Assembly (NCBI GenBank): GCA_003313425.1
Contig: NHZP01000059.1
Coordinates: 186,001-250,000, forward strand
From: Pseudopyrenochaeta lycopersici
Taxonomy: Eukaryota > Ascomycota > Dothideomycetes > Pleosporales > Pseudopyrenochaetaceae
Length of the DNA: 64,000 nt
Direction: 5' to 3'
Part shown: positions 20,858 to 32,939 of the stretch, piece after piece
How positions within the stretch are numbered: the first letter of the stretch is position 1
Layout of the letters: each line of letters starts with the position of its first letter
Notes under the pieces: model-generated
Databases searched by the model: none
Seen by the model: the letters and a program-made list of their open reading frames with translations, nothing else
Told to the model about the DNA's origin: nothing
Program-made: the position numbers and the translations under genes

Positions 20858-23800
20858 CAGAGATGTCAACAATCAAGCTACAATCAAGCACTTGATTGAT
20901 TGGCTTGACGATCGTCAATTCGATCAATCCAAGCCTCGTCCTAGTATTTTTGCAATTAAATTAAGCCTTAATACGAAGCTTAATTAGTTAGCTTAATTAG
21001 CTTAATATTTTAGTATTACAGGAGTATTTAGTAACATGTTTTAGCTTTAATTTTAATAAGGCTATTAAGTTTACTGTACGAGCAATCTTGCAATACTTTC
21101 CTAGTGTTATAGTTAGCTTAGTAAGCATCTTAGCTACCTACCTAAAGCTACTTTACGCGTCTATCTTACGCGTTATCTACTTATACTATCGCCTTTGCTT
21201 ATATAGATAGTTACTTAGTAGTTTTTTACGCCCCTATTATTACTATACTACTTAATAAAGCCCCTAAACATCCCTGTAATAGTGCTGCTATCCTAAATAA
21301 GCGCCTAAGGGTTACTACTTATAGTATTAAGTCCTAGCCTATTAATATTAATATAACCTAGTAACTATCTTAGCGTCTATCGCTGCGCAAAGCACTAACA
21401 ACTACTGCGTCTTAAGCTACTAAGCTACCTACCTTTAAGTCGCAGTTGCGTAAGTCTTAGCCTAACGTTGTAATCGTTACGTCTATTAAGGGCAGTAAGG
21501 CTGTAACAGTAGCTATATTAGAAGATAATAATAATAGTAGTAAGGGCTTTAATAAGCGCTTTGCAGATAACTTTAAGGGGATTAATTAGTTACGTTTACC
21601 TTAATACTGTAAGCTGTTAGCTACGTAGAGGCAGAAAAAGAGCTAAGTATACCTCTACAGCTTTCGCGTTACGCTTATTAAAGACCTAGACTACACCTTC
21701 TTTATCTATTACTATTATTATAAGTATAAGATTATTAACGCTAGTAGCGGCAGTATATATAAAATAACGCTATTAACGTTAACCTTAGCGCGCTATTTAG
21801 AGCAGAATAAACGCAGCTATTATTACGCAGCTCCTAGCAAAGCGCACGCTGCGACGAAGGCAGGTAAGAGCAGGCTGCGCGCTGTCTTTAAGGCTAGTAA
21901 AGTTAAGGTATCCTAAGATGTTACTAACGAGCTTGCTAGCTTTAGTATTTAGGGTTTTTAACATGCTACTATTATATAGCTTATTAAGAATAACTATCTA
22001 ATTTCTAAGTTTAAGTCCCCCGCGTTTTAACAGCTACTTAAAGCTGTAAATCCTAAGGTAGTAGCAGTATTATAGACCTCCTATGCGAGTGTTTTATACT
22101 TTATAATACGCTGTTTTAACTTTATATAGCTACAGGTTATTACTAAGCTATCGCGATTAATAAGTAAGGTCTACATTAGCTTTAACAGCTAGACAACTAA
22201 AGGCGGCAAGCGTAGCTTCTTAGGCGTTATTACTTACTATATTAACAGCGTTAGTAACCTTATAGACGTACCTATCGCGCTGCTGCAGCTAATAGGCGCT
22301 TACACTAGTAAGAAGATTACTAAAGTAGTTAGTAAGACGCTGTAGCAGTTTAGCATAAATCCGCGTATAGTTAGCTACTTTATACTTAATAACGCTACTA
22401 ATAATAACGCTGCTGTCCTTAAGCTCGCGCAGCAGATAGGCTTCATCGCTCCCTATCGCCGCCTCCGTTGCAGCCCTTACATCCTTAACCTTATTAGTTA
22501 GACGCTACTCTAGGGTAATAACGACGACGCGTATAATAATAATAATAGCGGTAAGCTTACTACTAAGAGCGAGTTAATACGTAAATAGCGCGAGGATAGG
22601 CCTCTAGGCGTACTTCTTAGCGTTATTAACTACATTAAAACGCCGCAATAATATAAGCTTTTTAAAAACTTTTAGCGCCTTGCTAACGCTAAGCTGCCTA
22701 TAGATTAATATAGGATACTTAAGCTAATTAAGCTAGTTATTACGCGCTAGAACTCGTACTACTCTGCCTTTAAGCGCGCTGTAGAACTGCAGCTAGTAGT
22801 TAACGCCTACGCTAACTACTATATATACTGCGTGCGAGATAAGGACACGTACGCGATAAGTCGCGGTAATAAGCTGCTGGAGGCAGCGCCCTAGATATAA
22901 TTAGATAGGCTAACAGCCGCTAATTAGGCAGTCGTTACTAAGTACATAGACGTACTAAAGCTGCTAAAGTTAGCAATAAAGCGCCTTAAAGGTCGCAGTA
23001 AAAGTAGCTGTTATAGCGCTATTACTAAGGTTATCCTAGTCTTTAAGTTTATACTTACTTACTATAAGCAGCGCGTTAAGGTGTATAAGGCAGTTAACTA
23101 TAATGCGCACGACAACGCGCCTAAGGACTATCTCGCGATTAACCTTCGCGCTGCCTAAGCGAAGGCTAGCGATTACTATAGTAAACTTAACCTCTTACTA
23201 GCGTACTACATAGCAATAATACTCTATCCGCGCTATAAAACTTACTGTGATGTTGCCTAGGCTAACAAGCCTAAGTAGCTAGACACTAATAATTACGCGT
23301 TCCGCGCGCTTTAGGCTAAATATAACCGCTCACCACGCCTAGTAAGGCGGCTAAAGGTTGTTACTAACGATACCAATAAGGCTATTGAAGCTCTTATTAA
23401 TCCTAAGGCTAGCGCGGCTGCTAAGGACAGCGAGATAGACGAGTTTAATAGGTGGAAGAGGTGCAAGCTAAGAGTTAAGAAGGGTAGTAATGCCGCAAAC
23501 TTCCTAATTAAATACTGGGTAAGCTTGCGCGATCGCTACCCTAATCTCTCTAAGATAGCTATTAACGTTATCTCTATCCTAGCGTTAAGCTGCGAGTGTA
23601 AGCGTATGTTTAGCGAGCTTAGCGACCTGCTTAAGCCCTAAAGGCAGAAGATCTCACCCTAGTTACTAGCTGCTATTTAGTGTATAAGGCGGTAGTATAA
23701 GGCTAGCTTTGATTAAGGCAGCAGCGTTGCTACAGTAAGAATAACTGACACTAAAATAGACGCTATATACAAGTTGTGCTATTAGGGCTAGGAGGTCGAG

Positions 23801-23979
23801 TAATTAGTATAGCCGAGCGATCTCTACAACAATAAACAATTAAGCCACCAATTAAGCTTCAAGCTAAGCCAGCCTCGTCTAAGTAATCAAGTTAAACAAG
23901 TCAAGCCTAACGACTCTAAATCAAGCCTCAAGCCAAGCCGACGACGAGGGCTTGATCGGCTTGATTGTTGACATCTCTG
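20858..23979 (+). mobile_element. hAT-family DNA transposon, RIP-degraded, inserted in the NLR gene
   Basis: Ends are inverted repeats starting CAGAGATGTCAACAATCAAG, flanked by perfect 8-bp target duplications CTCATCAG (20850-20857 and 23980-23987), the hAT hallmark. The plus strand codes for a transposase riddled with TAG/TAA at former Gln/Trp codons. The best-preserved part is the C-terminal dimerisation region at 23575-23720: NVISILALSCECKRMFSEL, then a DLLKP..RQKISP block and a CIRRYKASF tail. Upstream there is a Cys/His- and Tyr-rich N-terminal part (about 21600-21860), probably a former BED finger. AT-rich with TpA excess while CpG is kept, as expected for RIP. Transposase function is lost. 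It lies opposite in orientation to the host gene. Confidence 0.9.
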
Positions 23980-23987
23980 CTCATCAG
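23980..23987. repeat. hAT target-site duplication, right copy
   Basis: CTCATCAG, identical to 20850-20857. Confidence 0.95.
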
Positions 23988-24802
23988 GGCGACCTTCCCG
24001 AAGACAGTGGAAAGCGAAGGCAAGCTGCAACTGCCACTGGGCAGAAGCCGACAAGGTAGTCTCTGTGGGAGACGGAATGCTCTCGAAAGCGTTCTGGTAT
24101 GCATCTAGCATCTCAAGGCATCGCAGTGCCACATCGGCCACTATCGATTGTATCTCGACGGCTTCGCCTCTTTCCTTATCCGGGAAGTTCATGGCGTCAA
24201 CCCGAAAGTTGGTGTTGTTGTGAAAGGCCTCCCCTACGGCATAGATAAATGATATAGCCAATTGTGCGCAAGCCACTATGGTGGGTAGGGAGTTCTCGAG
24301 CTTCGCCTTTGGGTCCGTTATGCCATCAACCCTGTCTCTTACGAAGGGCGCCCAGTGTCCAAGCATTGAGAGATCCATACAATCATTGGTAATTCCAGCG
24401 TTCATCAGCAGTAGATTCGTGTACTCTGACGACCCTTGTAAATATTCTTGAGCGGTTCGGAAGATCGAACGGGAATCCATCCAGCTCTTCCCCGACATTT
24501 TGTGTTCTGAATGCAATCAGTACGGCGTAGGTATCATACCACTCGGATCTAGGAAGACGATCGAGGATACCTTCCGGATCGAGCCCAGGAAAGTTCACTC
24601 TGTCCAAGAGAGTCCGGAAGTCTTGCAAGGCAAGAATTAACTCAAGAAAAGTATCGAAGATGCCGCCAGCCCCTGTTTGGTATTGACTGCTTCGATGGAG
24701 GAGAGAGACTTCCTCGGGTCTCCTCATACCCACTGTGTCCCTTAAATTTGTCATCCATGCCTTAATGATGGCTCTGCTTGACCAATATCTGCATATTTTA
24801 TG

Positions 24803-24818
24803 CGACGCATATGCGTCG
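24803..24818. repeat. 16-bp perfect palindrome in the NLR pseudogene
   Basis: CGACGCATATGCGTCG lies in the region between NB-ARC and the helical part, about 30 bp from one of the frame breaks. Confidence 0.7.
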
Positions 24819-27195
24819 AGACTACACTGACCGAGGCAGTTTGAAGAAGACTATCCTCTGTGCCCTGGGCGCAGTCCTGCATAGAGTGGATATATGTCCA
24901 GAGAGCCCTCAGTGTGAGGCATTTTCGTCTTTCCGGGTCGAGGTCCACCATGGCCCACAGATGAAGAAGGGGGTGAATTCTGATGTAAAAATCCATATTC
25001 ATGCTCTCGTCTGCAGTCCCAGAAAAGTACTCCTTCTGAATGAGGCACATGTCATCCAGCTTTTTCAGCGTGCTCTTGAACTTCCTTTGGGACCACTCGC
25101 CGCGCGAGTTCGTGCATAGGGTTAGGAGAAAGCCGGATACGTGGGCATTTTCCGGTGTCAATGGCGACAAAGTACCTATCGAGGTCCAATAAAATTTGGT
25201 TCGAGTAGCGCGTTCAAAAAGCTCAGGTACGAGAAGGATAGGATCGAAACATGCCAAAAGCCGGAAGAAGTGAGCGACCTCGGGGTGTTTTCGCTCCAGC
25301 ATGCTGATTGTCCGTTGCCATGTCTCGAAAACGCTATACTGGTAGGCTGAGAGATAGTGTCGTGCAGGTCTTTTACAAAGAGTTTCTCGTAGTATGTCTT
25401 CTTCCTGTGACTCAACCCAATCGTAGTAGCTTTCTAGGTCGCGGTCGTTGTCCTCGCGCATGTAAGCCCCTGCAAGTGCAAGGCCAAGAGGAAGGTAACC
25501 TAAGAAGCTAGCAATGATCTGTGCCCGTTGGACGTGCTCCACATCACAAGGCATTCCGCCTCGGGCAAGCGAGAGGAGTAGGTTAGTTGCATCCCCCTCG
25601 CCCAAAGGGGGAAGGTTGAAAGCAGTCCCTAGATTTCCCGATTCGTTCTGGCGCGAAGTTACGAGAACATCGCCGGTGCTTTGCTCAGGCAAATAAGAAG
25701 TGAGACCTATCTCATCAGGATCATCATAGTTGTCGAATATCATGAGCCATTTGGATGGTCGAAGAGATAACCAGCGCTTTGAATGGCTCCTTCCTCATGC
25801 GGGTTGTGGGATGCAGATTGAGTTTGCAGTTCCCTGGAAGCGAGGGTAATATTTGAGGCTACTTTGGCGAAAGATCGATGAAGTGTCGTGTTGCTTGAAG
25901 CATCGATGTAAATACAGGCTGAATAATCGCTTCTAGCCTTTTGGGCAAACATCAGTGCTGTCTGGGACTTGCCTATGCCGCCTATGCCGCGAAGTACTTG
26001 AATATGGCAGCTGCTACCGTCTGGACTTGCACTTGGCGACGCAAAGGAGTTCCTAAGACGCTCGATAATTTCACTTCGGCCGGTGAAATGAGACACGGGA
26101 GCCGGAACCGACCACAGAAGCTTGTTCTTCTCTAGTTGGGAGTCAGGATATCTACAATTACTGTAGGCTCAAACAACATGACTAACCCTCTTGGGTTCTC
26201 TGGATTTCCCGAACAAAGTCACGGACTACTTTAAAGACACGATCATAGTTGGGATCATCCACACCACTGTACTTGACCATTGACCTGTGGTCTGCGTCTA
26301 GAGTGTAGCGCTCCTCAGCAGCATCGCCGATAATTGCAGAAAATTCTTCCACGATCTGAAATGATGGTTAGTAGGAGCCGAATAGTTCTGACAAGGGAAA
26401 CAAACCTTGCTGTTCAAGCCTGGAACGTCAGTGACGGTTTTTCCCTCTAGGAAAGTCTGTACTTGGAATTTGTTGCCCTTGAGCATGTTTGCAAACCGAC
26501 CCATCAGGTTCTCAAGACTCTCACTGTTGACGGACAGGGCCTGAAGAACACGATCTTCACGTCTGCCAGCCGCCAGTATTGTCACTCTTTTCAGGAAGCC
26601 GGCCCAGTAGGATCCACGGTGTGGTGTCCCAAAGAACATGATGGCATGGGTTGCGGGGAGGATCGAGCGGAGGCGGGGCTTATACTCGGCATCGGAAGAT
26701 AGCGCGAGCAACTATTGCGACATGTCACTTCATAGATTACTCAAAGCTCCCCGATCACAACTCACCTGCTTGGTTAAGATGCCGCCGAGGCTGTGAACGC
26801 ACCATATGATAGGACGGTCCGGCTAGCTGTGTCAGATATTGAGGTTAATCGGATGAAAACCGGTTGTGTACATCTGCAACTCTTTCATCATCTCGAGTCA
26901 GATCCTGAAGGAGATTCGACGCATGTTGGTAGACGCTCACGCGGCTGACCGTATCAAAAACGTGCACCGGATCCGAGTCGTAACCGTACGCTAGAATGCG
27001 AACATTGGGAAACGATGGAGCGAGGAGGCCTAACGGCCAGAAAACCTTGGCCGCCGCTGGTCTACGCAGCAATGATGCTAACCCGCTGGGCAGCCGGTTG
27101 GGATCGTAGGTCTAGGTGTCTTTAGGATGGCCACCCAACCCGTGGACGAGAACAAGGCTGCGCAAACTTAGTCTCTCTCCGTTCAAGCACCGGGA

Positions 27196-27690
27196 GTCAT
27201 TCAATACTCTGCAATGGGTGTAGTGGTGTCAGTCTTCTTGTTAGCGATGACTGATAGACCAGAACGAAGGATATGGTGTCGTGGGGAGGGATATTGGTCC
27301 ATGACCTCGCCTTGGCGGCTCTGAGACGCCATTGCCTGAGGTGATAAAGATAGGAAGCAGCTGACACCGAGTTCCCAACTTTAAATCAAGTTCATGCGTG
27401 AGGCTGCATTGTGGCGCTTCCGCTGACAGGTCCTCCACTTCACGACCCTGGCACATGCAGCCGTAGCTGAAGAAAAAGCACCTATGACACTGAAGGATGC
27501 ACAAACCTTCAAAAAGGGTTTTAAAACTACTCTCTTTCGGAGTGGCACTGCAAAGGCTCCGTGGACCCGCCAAACATTATTCCGCAGCGAGCTGAGCCAC
27601 CAAGCAATTACAATCTAAATCTACTGTAGTACAAAGCAAAGGTGTTTAGCCCAAACATACAGCATTTTTGAACTAGCTGTATTATCTATA
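27196..27690. other. Upstream side of the NLR pseudogene
   Basis: Probably the old promoter and possibly further 5' coding sequence. The minus-strand frame at 27241-27573 has no recognisable domain. Confidence 0.35.
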
Positions 27691-28809
27691 ACGTGTTCCA
27701 CCACTCGCCGGCCAACACCAGTCGCCGGCCCACCTCCTCAACACTAACGCGCTTGCCTCCACAACAACAATTATAACCACGCAACGACAGCCTGCAGTAG
27801 CTCAAAAGGAGGGTCGTGTCCTTCTTGCGTCTTAGGCGATTAATTTAAGACAGATAAAAAGTGTGCGCAGGGCTGCAGAGCTATTTAACGTTCCCTGATT
27901 GCTCCTTTAGCAGCGCCTCTAAGGCTGCTAGCCTCCTTTAATAATTAACGTATAAAAATGTAAGCTATTATCTACTAAGGAACAGAGCCTTATTTAATAG
28001 ATACTAGAGCTTAATTAACGAGGCTTTCCGCCTTATATTATTAACGTACGTTAGATAGGAGACGCCCTTCTCGCCGCACGAGGCTAGCAGCCTCCTCTAC
28101 CTCCTCTTAGTAAGAACTAGGTCTGTTGTTTTGTTAAGGCTCAGTTAGTGCTGTAGATAAAGTAGAACCGCAAATTCTACTTACAGCGCGCAAAATATAA
28201 GGATCTTGTAAAGATAAACGCCTAGTATAGCCTTATACACTGTCTCCTCTATAGACAGCAGCTACGGCTGAAGCTGTTTAGATAACAGAAGCGCCTTACA
28301 CTACTAATTAACTTAATTAACAGGCCCGCCTTATATATAAGCCCTTTTAACATTAATTATAGTGCCCCTTAAGCAAGGCTCCTACTTAGCTCGTTAAAGG
28401 CTGTTAGCTAGCTATAAACTTAGCTATAATCTTAGTAGAGGAAAACAGTAAACTTCGTGCCTTAAATACGCGTTTACGACGTAGGAAGGATAAACAGCGA
28501 TAATATATCGCAGCTAGAGGGGCTTTACAGGTTAAGGCAGGTCGTGCGTTAGCTGTAGCTGCTGAAATAGCCTCAAACTTAAGGGTGGAGGGTAACGCTT
28601 CTTAGCCTTAGCAATAAGCACTACTAACCTGCAGTAAATGTAGGGTTTAGGGTTATAGTCGCACCTCGTGTAGACAGAGATAGAGAATGCTATTACTATA
28701 TTTACTAGCAAATTTACTGCGTGGTTGTCGCGTTATCGTGTGTTAAGATCCGCCTGTTTTGATGAGGTGGGCCGGCGACTGGTGTTGGCCGGCGAGTGGT
28801 GGAACACGT
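27691..28809 (+). mobile_element. Pogo/Fot1-like element, internally deleted, 46-bp inverted repeats
   Basis: Inverted repeats of 46 bp at 27691-27736 and 28764-28809 are identical. They start ACGTGTTCCACCACTCGCCG and are flanked by TA (27689-27690, 28810-28811). Each repeat contains TCGCCGGCC twice. The plus strand codes for the C-terminal part of a transposase: EENSKLRALNTRLRRRKDKQ near 28435-28495 and a zinc knuckle C-S-K-C-R-V-*-G-Y-S-R-T-S-C at 28630-28671, in which the former Gln is a stop and the His is Tyr. The element is 1119 bp against 1838 bp for the fuller copy at 52719, so the DDE core is mostly missing. RIP-type stops are throughout. Confidence 0.8.
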
Positions 28810-29239
28810 TAATATATACTAACTTCTACTCCTATATATTCAATATAAATTTATTATATTTAGAGATAACCTTTCAATTTTTTATTATCTATCCAGTTAC
28901 TGTTAAACCACTACTAATTGCTATAAGTTAATACTAATCTGTTAGTCCCTTATCCGCAATAAAAGGATTAGTTGTCAGGCCAAAAGGCCGAAACCGGGTA
29001 GGATGAGAGCCGAGGTAGGCTGCTGGGTACACAGCAATGACAATAAGTACTATTCTGTTTAGCTTGATCTGCAGATAGCAGATCATGGTTACCTTTTTGG
29101 TTGCAAGGTACAGTGGGGCAGACCTGCGTTCTTATATTAATAAAAGTCCTAAGATTAGAGAAGCAAGATAACTAGACAAGGACGCAGCTCATTCTGAATT
29201 CTCACCTAACCTAACAAAAATCAAGGAGAAGGAGTCACG
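28810..29239. other. Intergenic, nothing recognised
   Basis: AT-rich next to the transposon end, then unique-looking DNA without a supported frame. Confidence 0.4.
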
Positions 29240-29524
29240 CTATTCGGACTCCTCAATACTCTGGATGGCGTCGCGTCGCAAGGTGGCGGATTGCTCATCA
29301 TGACGACTTATTATATCGAACAGGGAGATGACGGGCTCATTCGGTCTGGACTCATTGACCAGAAAATAGCATTTCGGTTGGCTGATATGGGGATTATCAA
29401 TCAACTTTTCCGCATCGTCTTCAAAGATAGCAAAGATGACGAGGAGGTCGAGTGACTTGGCGAAGAGTTTTGCGAGCCTCATGCCAGAATCGGAGCTCAG
29501 TCTGGCAAAGATTTGTTGGAGCAT
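29240..29524 (-). CDS. Hypothetical protein or exon, 94 aa
   Basis: A minus-strand frame with protein-like composition: SLDLLVIFAIFEDDAEKLID, then SQPKCYFLVNESRPNEPVIS and a charged end. An upstream frame (29564-29833) could be a first exon with a GTCAGT donor and a CACAG acceptor, but the phase does not fit. I do not recognise the family. It could be a lone exon or a decayed gene. Confidence 0.3.
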   Translation of the reverse strand: MLQQIFARLSSDSGMRLAKLFAKSLDLLVIFAIFEDDAEKLIDNPHISQPKCYFLVNESRPNEPVISLFDIISRHDEQSATLRRDAIQSIEESE

Positions 29525-29833
29525 AGGAAATTTCCTGTGTTAGCAGTAGTAGGGAATAAGCGATTAATGCTTCAGTCCCGACTCAGAGAGCCGGACTGGT
29601 CGTATAGTTCTCAGTCTCCTTGTCGCGTAACTGACCTTCGACATCCTGAAAGTGCTAATTTTGGCGTAGAAGCATGGGTGGCTAGATTCAGGGAGGAGAA
29701 GCGGAACAAATTGAACACAGAGAGGGTCCTTGGGTGGACGGCGAGTAGATCCAAGCCTTACGCTTGGCACGAAGCGTTGGGCAGTAGCTGATGCCACCAA
29801 TGGATCAATCAGTTTCTCATGGTCATCCTTCAA

Positions 29834-31240
29834 CTATGTCCAGAACAGTAGTTGATCTGAAGACCCAGGTATAGTTGTTTGGAAGACCCGCATTCGGGCT
29901 TCCTTTTCTATAAAGTAGGCCTTTAGATGCAGACTATGTCCTCTCTTCCAAAATAATCACAATCAGGCAACGAGAGCTGAAGCTATAATGTATCTATTCG
30001 AGATGCTATATCTCCAAGGCTTGTTGAGGCAAAGCTACACAAAGAATCACATTTGCGAAATCCAGTTACAGATATGGCATTAACCAAACGGCTCCACAAA
30101 ATGTCAGTGGAATATGATATGGAGGACTGCGTGCCGGGCGGAAAGAAGAATAAACCTCATGCAGAGCTTCAACTACCCGATCTGCGCAAATAGGCCCGAG
30201 CACGCACCTAAGTAAACCAGAGTGTGCTACATTCTCACCCACTTATCAAGCTTATGACGAGAAATAAGCTATGGTCTAGAGCGAAGCGATTGCAGCTCAT
30301 CGTAAATGGGCAAAGTTATGTCGGCTTTACAGGAATTGCCATGATTGCATGATTTTTTTTTTGGCAGTACTAGTCTAGGTGGCGATCGCGCATGAATCAG
30401 CGCCGACATCAGCCCTCACAGCTAATTATGACTCATAAGTGTTTCCATTAGATTCATAGACGTAAACAAAAGCTGTGCATATGTTACGATAGATAGAAAT
30501 GATGGTAGTGGCACTGTGTTAGGGGAGATTCGTTATTGCTATGAACAAGGTCTCCTCGCAGGTTGGAAGGGCAAGCCACTCTTTGCGACTGCAATTTTTG
30601 TATAGATGCACTTGGATGGGTGCAGGCGTTATCTTCGTAGAGGCCAAGAGAGATTTCAGATTATTAATCCGTGTAAAGATTTTCGTATTGCTGCAACGGC
30701 TAACGTTCACCTCCTCCTCTAGGAGAATTAGTCTCTTCAAGGGCGACTTGCAATCGCGTTGACGGCGGTCTCCGGCGTGTCGGCGGTGTAGCGTTGTTTG
30801 GGGGACGTTATTGATTACTGCAGCACGTTGAACGCTTTGAATCTGATTTGACGCAATGTCGGAGATAGAAAGGTTAATATCTTCTGCAGTATAGAACAGC
30901 TATGCATTACGTTGTGGTGGCATTGCAGTACTAGTCCTATGATAGTCGCAAAAGTTTATGGGGTGGCCATCCACTTGGCATGGCCCCTTACTTGTGAAGC
31001 ACGTTACATATAACGCACTCTTTTCTGTTTCGAGGATTTGAAAACTCTGCATGAGCGATTTGCCCCTTGTACTGTGTGAGTGTGCTCTGATCTCGGGGAA
31101 ACCTAACGGAGAATGGGAGCATATGCAAATGGAGAGGTGGTAGGTTAGTTAGGGCAGTCGTAGCAGAAGGTTGATAGATCTAGAAGATAGATGGTCCAAT
31201 TTTTCGAGTTTAGTGTAGAGTCAAAAGATGTACGGTATTC
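29834..31240. other. Gap, no gene supported
   Basis: Small frames on both strands near 30520-30760 overlap each other and have no domain. A 10-nt T run lies at 30353-30362. Nothing else was recognised. The part next to 31240 should contain the 3' end region of the following gene. Confidence 0.4.
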
Positions 31241-32269
31241 CTAACAAACACTCCGCTGAAGTACATCTTTCCCGGCCTGTTCCATGTCATCCTTTGCCAA
31301 GCGTAACCTGTCATTCCAATATCCGTATAAACTGTGGTCTCCTAGACTCTGTTTGCCACATACTCCAGCCGTAACCAAATCTACAATTCCAGAAAATTCA
31401 CCGGCTTCAACCGCTCCCTTCCCTCTAGCAATAACCTTCTCAGATGTGACATGTGTCACAATCCATTTTTGACGGTCAACCTTCTCAACCACCTCCAGAA
31501 TGTCTTTCTGACTAGCCGTGAACGATCCCACAAAGACGTATTGATTCTTCGTCTCATCTGCGTAATCAAGCGATGCAACAAGAGCTTTCGCGATTGTTGA
31601 TAGGGTATTACTAGTAAAGGGCGAAGTGCCGCCATCGACGAGAGTCACAGTTTTGGAGGCGAAGTCGAAACCGAAAAACCCGGATTCCATGGCCCAGTCG
31701 AAAATCCCACCAGTAACGAGACCTGTCCAGGATATCTGAGACTCTTTGGGTTGGAGATAGTCTACTAATGCTGTCTTCAGTGGTAGAATAAATGGGATCA
31801 GAGCGGCGAATTTGGAGTTCCGCGTATAGGGGCCGAACTCGCTAGGGAAGAATCTCTTTAGGCCAGCAGCTATGGCGGCATCAACGAAGACTTGTTGATC
31901 GCCTACTCCAATTATCGCAACCATGCTTATTCCTACGTCCTGACCTTCCATTGCAGCTTTGAAGGAGGATATGTCGGTGTAATCTGCCTTGAAGACCGGT
32001 ACACCTTCAGGGAATTTTGATATCGATTCTTTGCGCGCCAGGACGGTCACTTTGTATGGAGGGTTCAGGAACTCTTTTAAAACAGGAAGACCCAGATTTC
32101 CACCCGCCTGTATAATGCTTGTCAGCGAGGTACATGCAGTATTTGACCGAAGAAGCTAAATGTAGTGATCAATTTCTAAGTGCAGTGGAAGCCTTGGCGT
32201 AAACATGTGCCGGGTACGAGAAATGATCAGACGTACGCCAATAAGGAGAACATTTTTGAACAAGGTCAT
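31241..32269 (-). CDS. NmrA-like / isoflavone-reductase-like NAD(P)-binding protein, 299 aa
   Basis: Two exons: 32269-32237 (MTLFKNVLLIG) and 32107-31241, separated by a 129-nt intron (GGC|GTACGT ... ATACAG|GCG). Splicing restores the nucleotide-binding loop GAGGNLG right at the N-terminus, which decides the start. Later family marks: VTVLARKES after the second strand, FKADYTDISSFKAAMEGQDV, FFPSEFGPYTRN, and TGLVTGGIFDWAM. The length is normal for the family of atypical short-chain dehydrogenases related to isoflavone and phenylcoumaran reductases. It probably reduces an aromatic or quinone-like substrate with NADPH, or acts as a redox sensor as NmrA does; the substrate is not predictable. 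No stop or frameshift: the best-preserved gene in the central part of the window, flanked by pseudogenes and relics. Confidence 0.88.
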
Positions 32270-32939
32270 TATTGATGGAATGAAACTGTTCAGTAAGGAT
32301 AGTAGTCAGTGAATATTGGATGGCTGGCGGTGCTTGAAAACTCCGAATGAATAGGAAGCAAAACTTGATGGGATATCCTGCATTTCGAATCCTGCCCTGT
32401 ACGTATACCTGTACATGAGCGCCATGTCTTGATCAAGAAGCTAAACCAGGGTTTTAGAACTCTCAGATCTATACACAATATTCGGCCTAAAACAGCTTCG
32501 AGCGCACTTCAGAGCGGTGCACTGGCACTTTGCATCTCCAATGAAGAAACGGGGCTCGGTTCCGTGCAAGCCGGAATTTCGCATTGTTAATTTAGGCATC
32601 TTAGTTCATGGGTTGAGAATAATCCAAAGTTAAAGCTTGTACGACGCTGAATAATAGAGGTGTTTGTGTTCAGTAATCCGGTCACCTGTTCTCCTAACGT
32701 AATCCGACACCAAACATGCACCGGCACTTGGCGTAGCAAGCACCTCACAACCTAGGACTGCAATATTTCAACAGCTATACTTTTTGAAATTTGGACATCT
32801 TGTATGATGGCATATGGAGAAACTATCTTGATATCTATCTAATTCGCTTTGGTAACGGGATGCTGCGCCCTGATCGGGCAACACTAGTTTTCCGCGTCGT
32901 TGGACTTGCACTGCTCTGTAACAAGTGTATTACGCAAGT
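32270..32939. other. Upstream region of the reductase gene
   Basis: No gene seen; presumably the promoter. The small minus frame at 32290-32478 has no features. Confidence 0.4.

Larger units (their letters stand above)
19846..27195 (-). pseudogene. NLR-type gene: alpha/beta hydrolase - NB-ARC - helical region - ubiquitin-like domain, split by a hAT element
   Basis: N-terminus: LVLVHGLGGHPKDT, then RILAYGYDSDP and WCVHSLGGILTKQ, an alpha/beta hydrolase (PGAP1/DUF676-like) with the GxSxG-type elbow as HSLGG. Exons 26872+, 26822-26766, 26711-26406 and 26355-26187 splice in phase. NB-ARC: VLRGIGGIGKSQTAL (P-loop, about 25990), WLMIFDNYDD (Walker B), GDVLVTSR, GYLPLGLALAG, IHPLLHLWA. After the insertion the frame continues to a ubiquitin-like domain (20147-19969, a 65-nt intron 19904-19968, then 19903-19846). 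Damage: TAG at 27112-27114 replacing Trp in HPKDTW, frame breaks near 25778, 24775 and 24500, and the hAT insertion. Expected role in life: intracellular non-self sensor; the hydrolase is the effector and NB-ARC the switch. This copy should be inactive. Joining the two halves by removing the element and one target copy keeps the frame exactly. Confidence 0.85.

Noticed and set aside
24778..25696. Plus-strand frames across the NLR
   Set aside because: Antisense shadows of the NB-ARC coding sequence.
26152..26186. A 35-nt intron in the NLR between the hydrolase and NB-ARC parts
   Set aside because: The splice signals are present, but the resulting phase gives an early stop; a small deletion or another junction is equally likely, so no exon join is claimed there.
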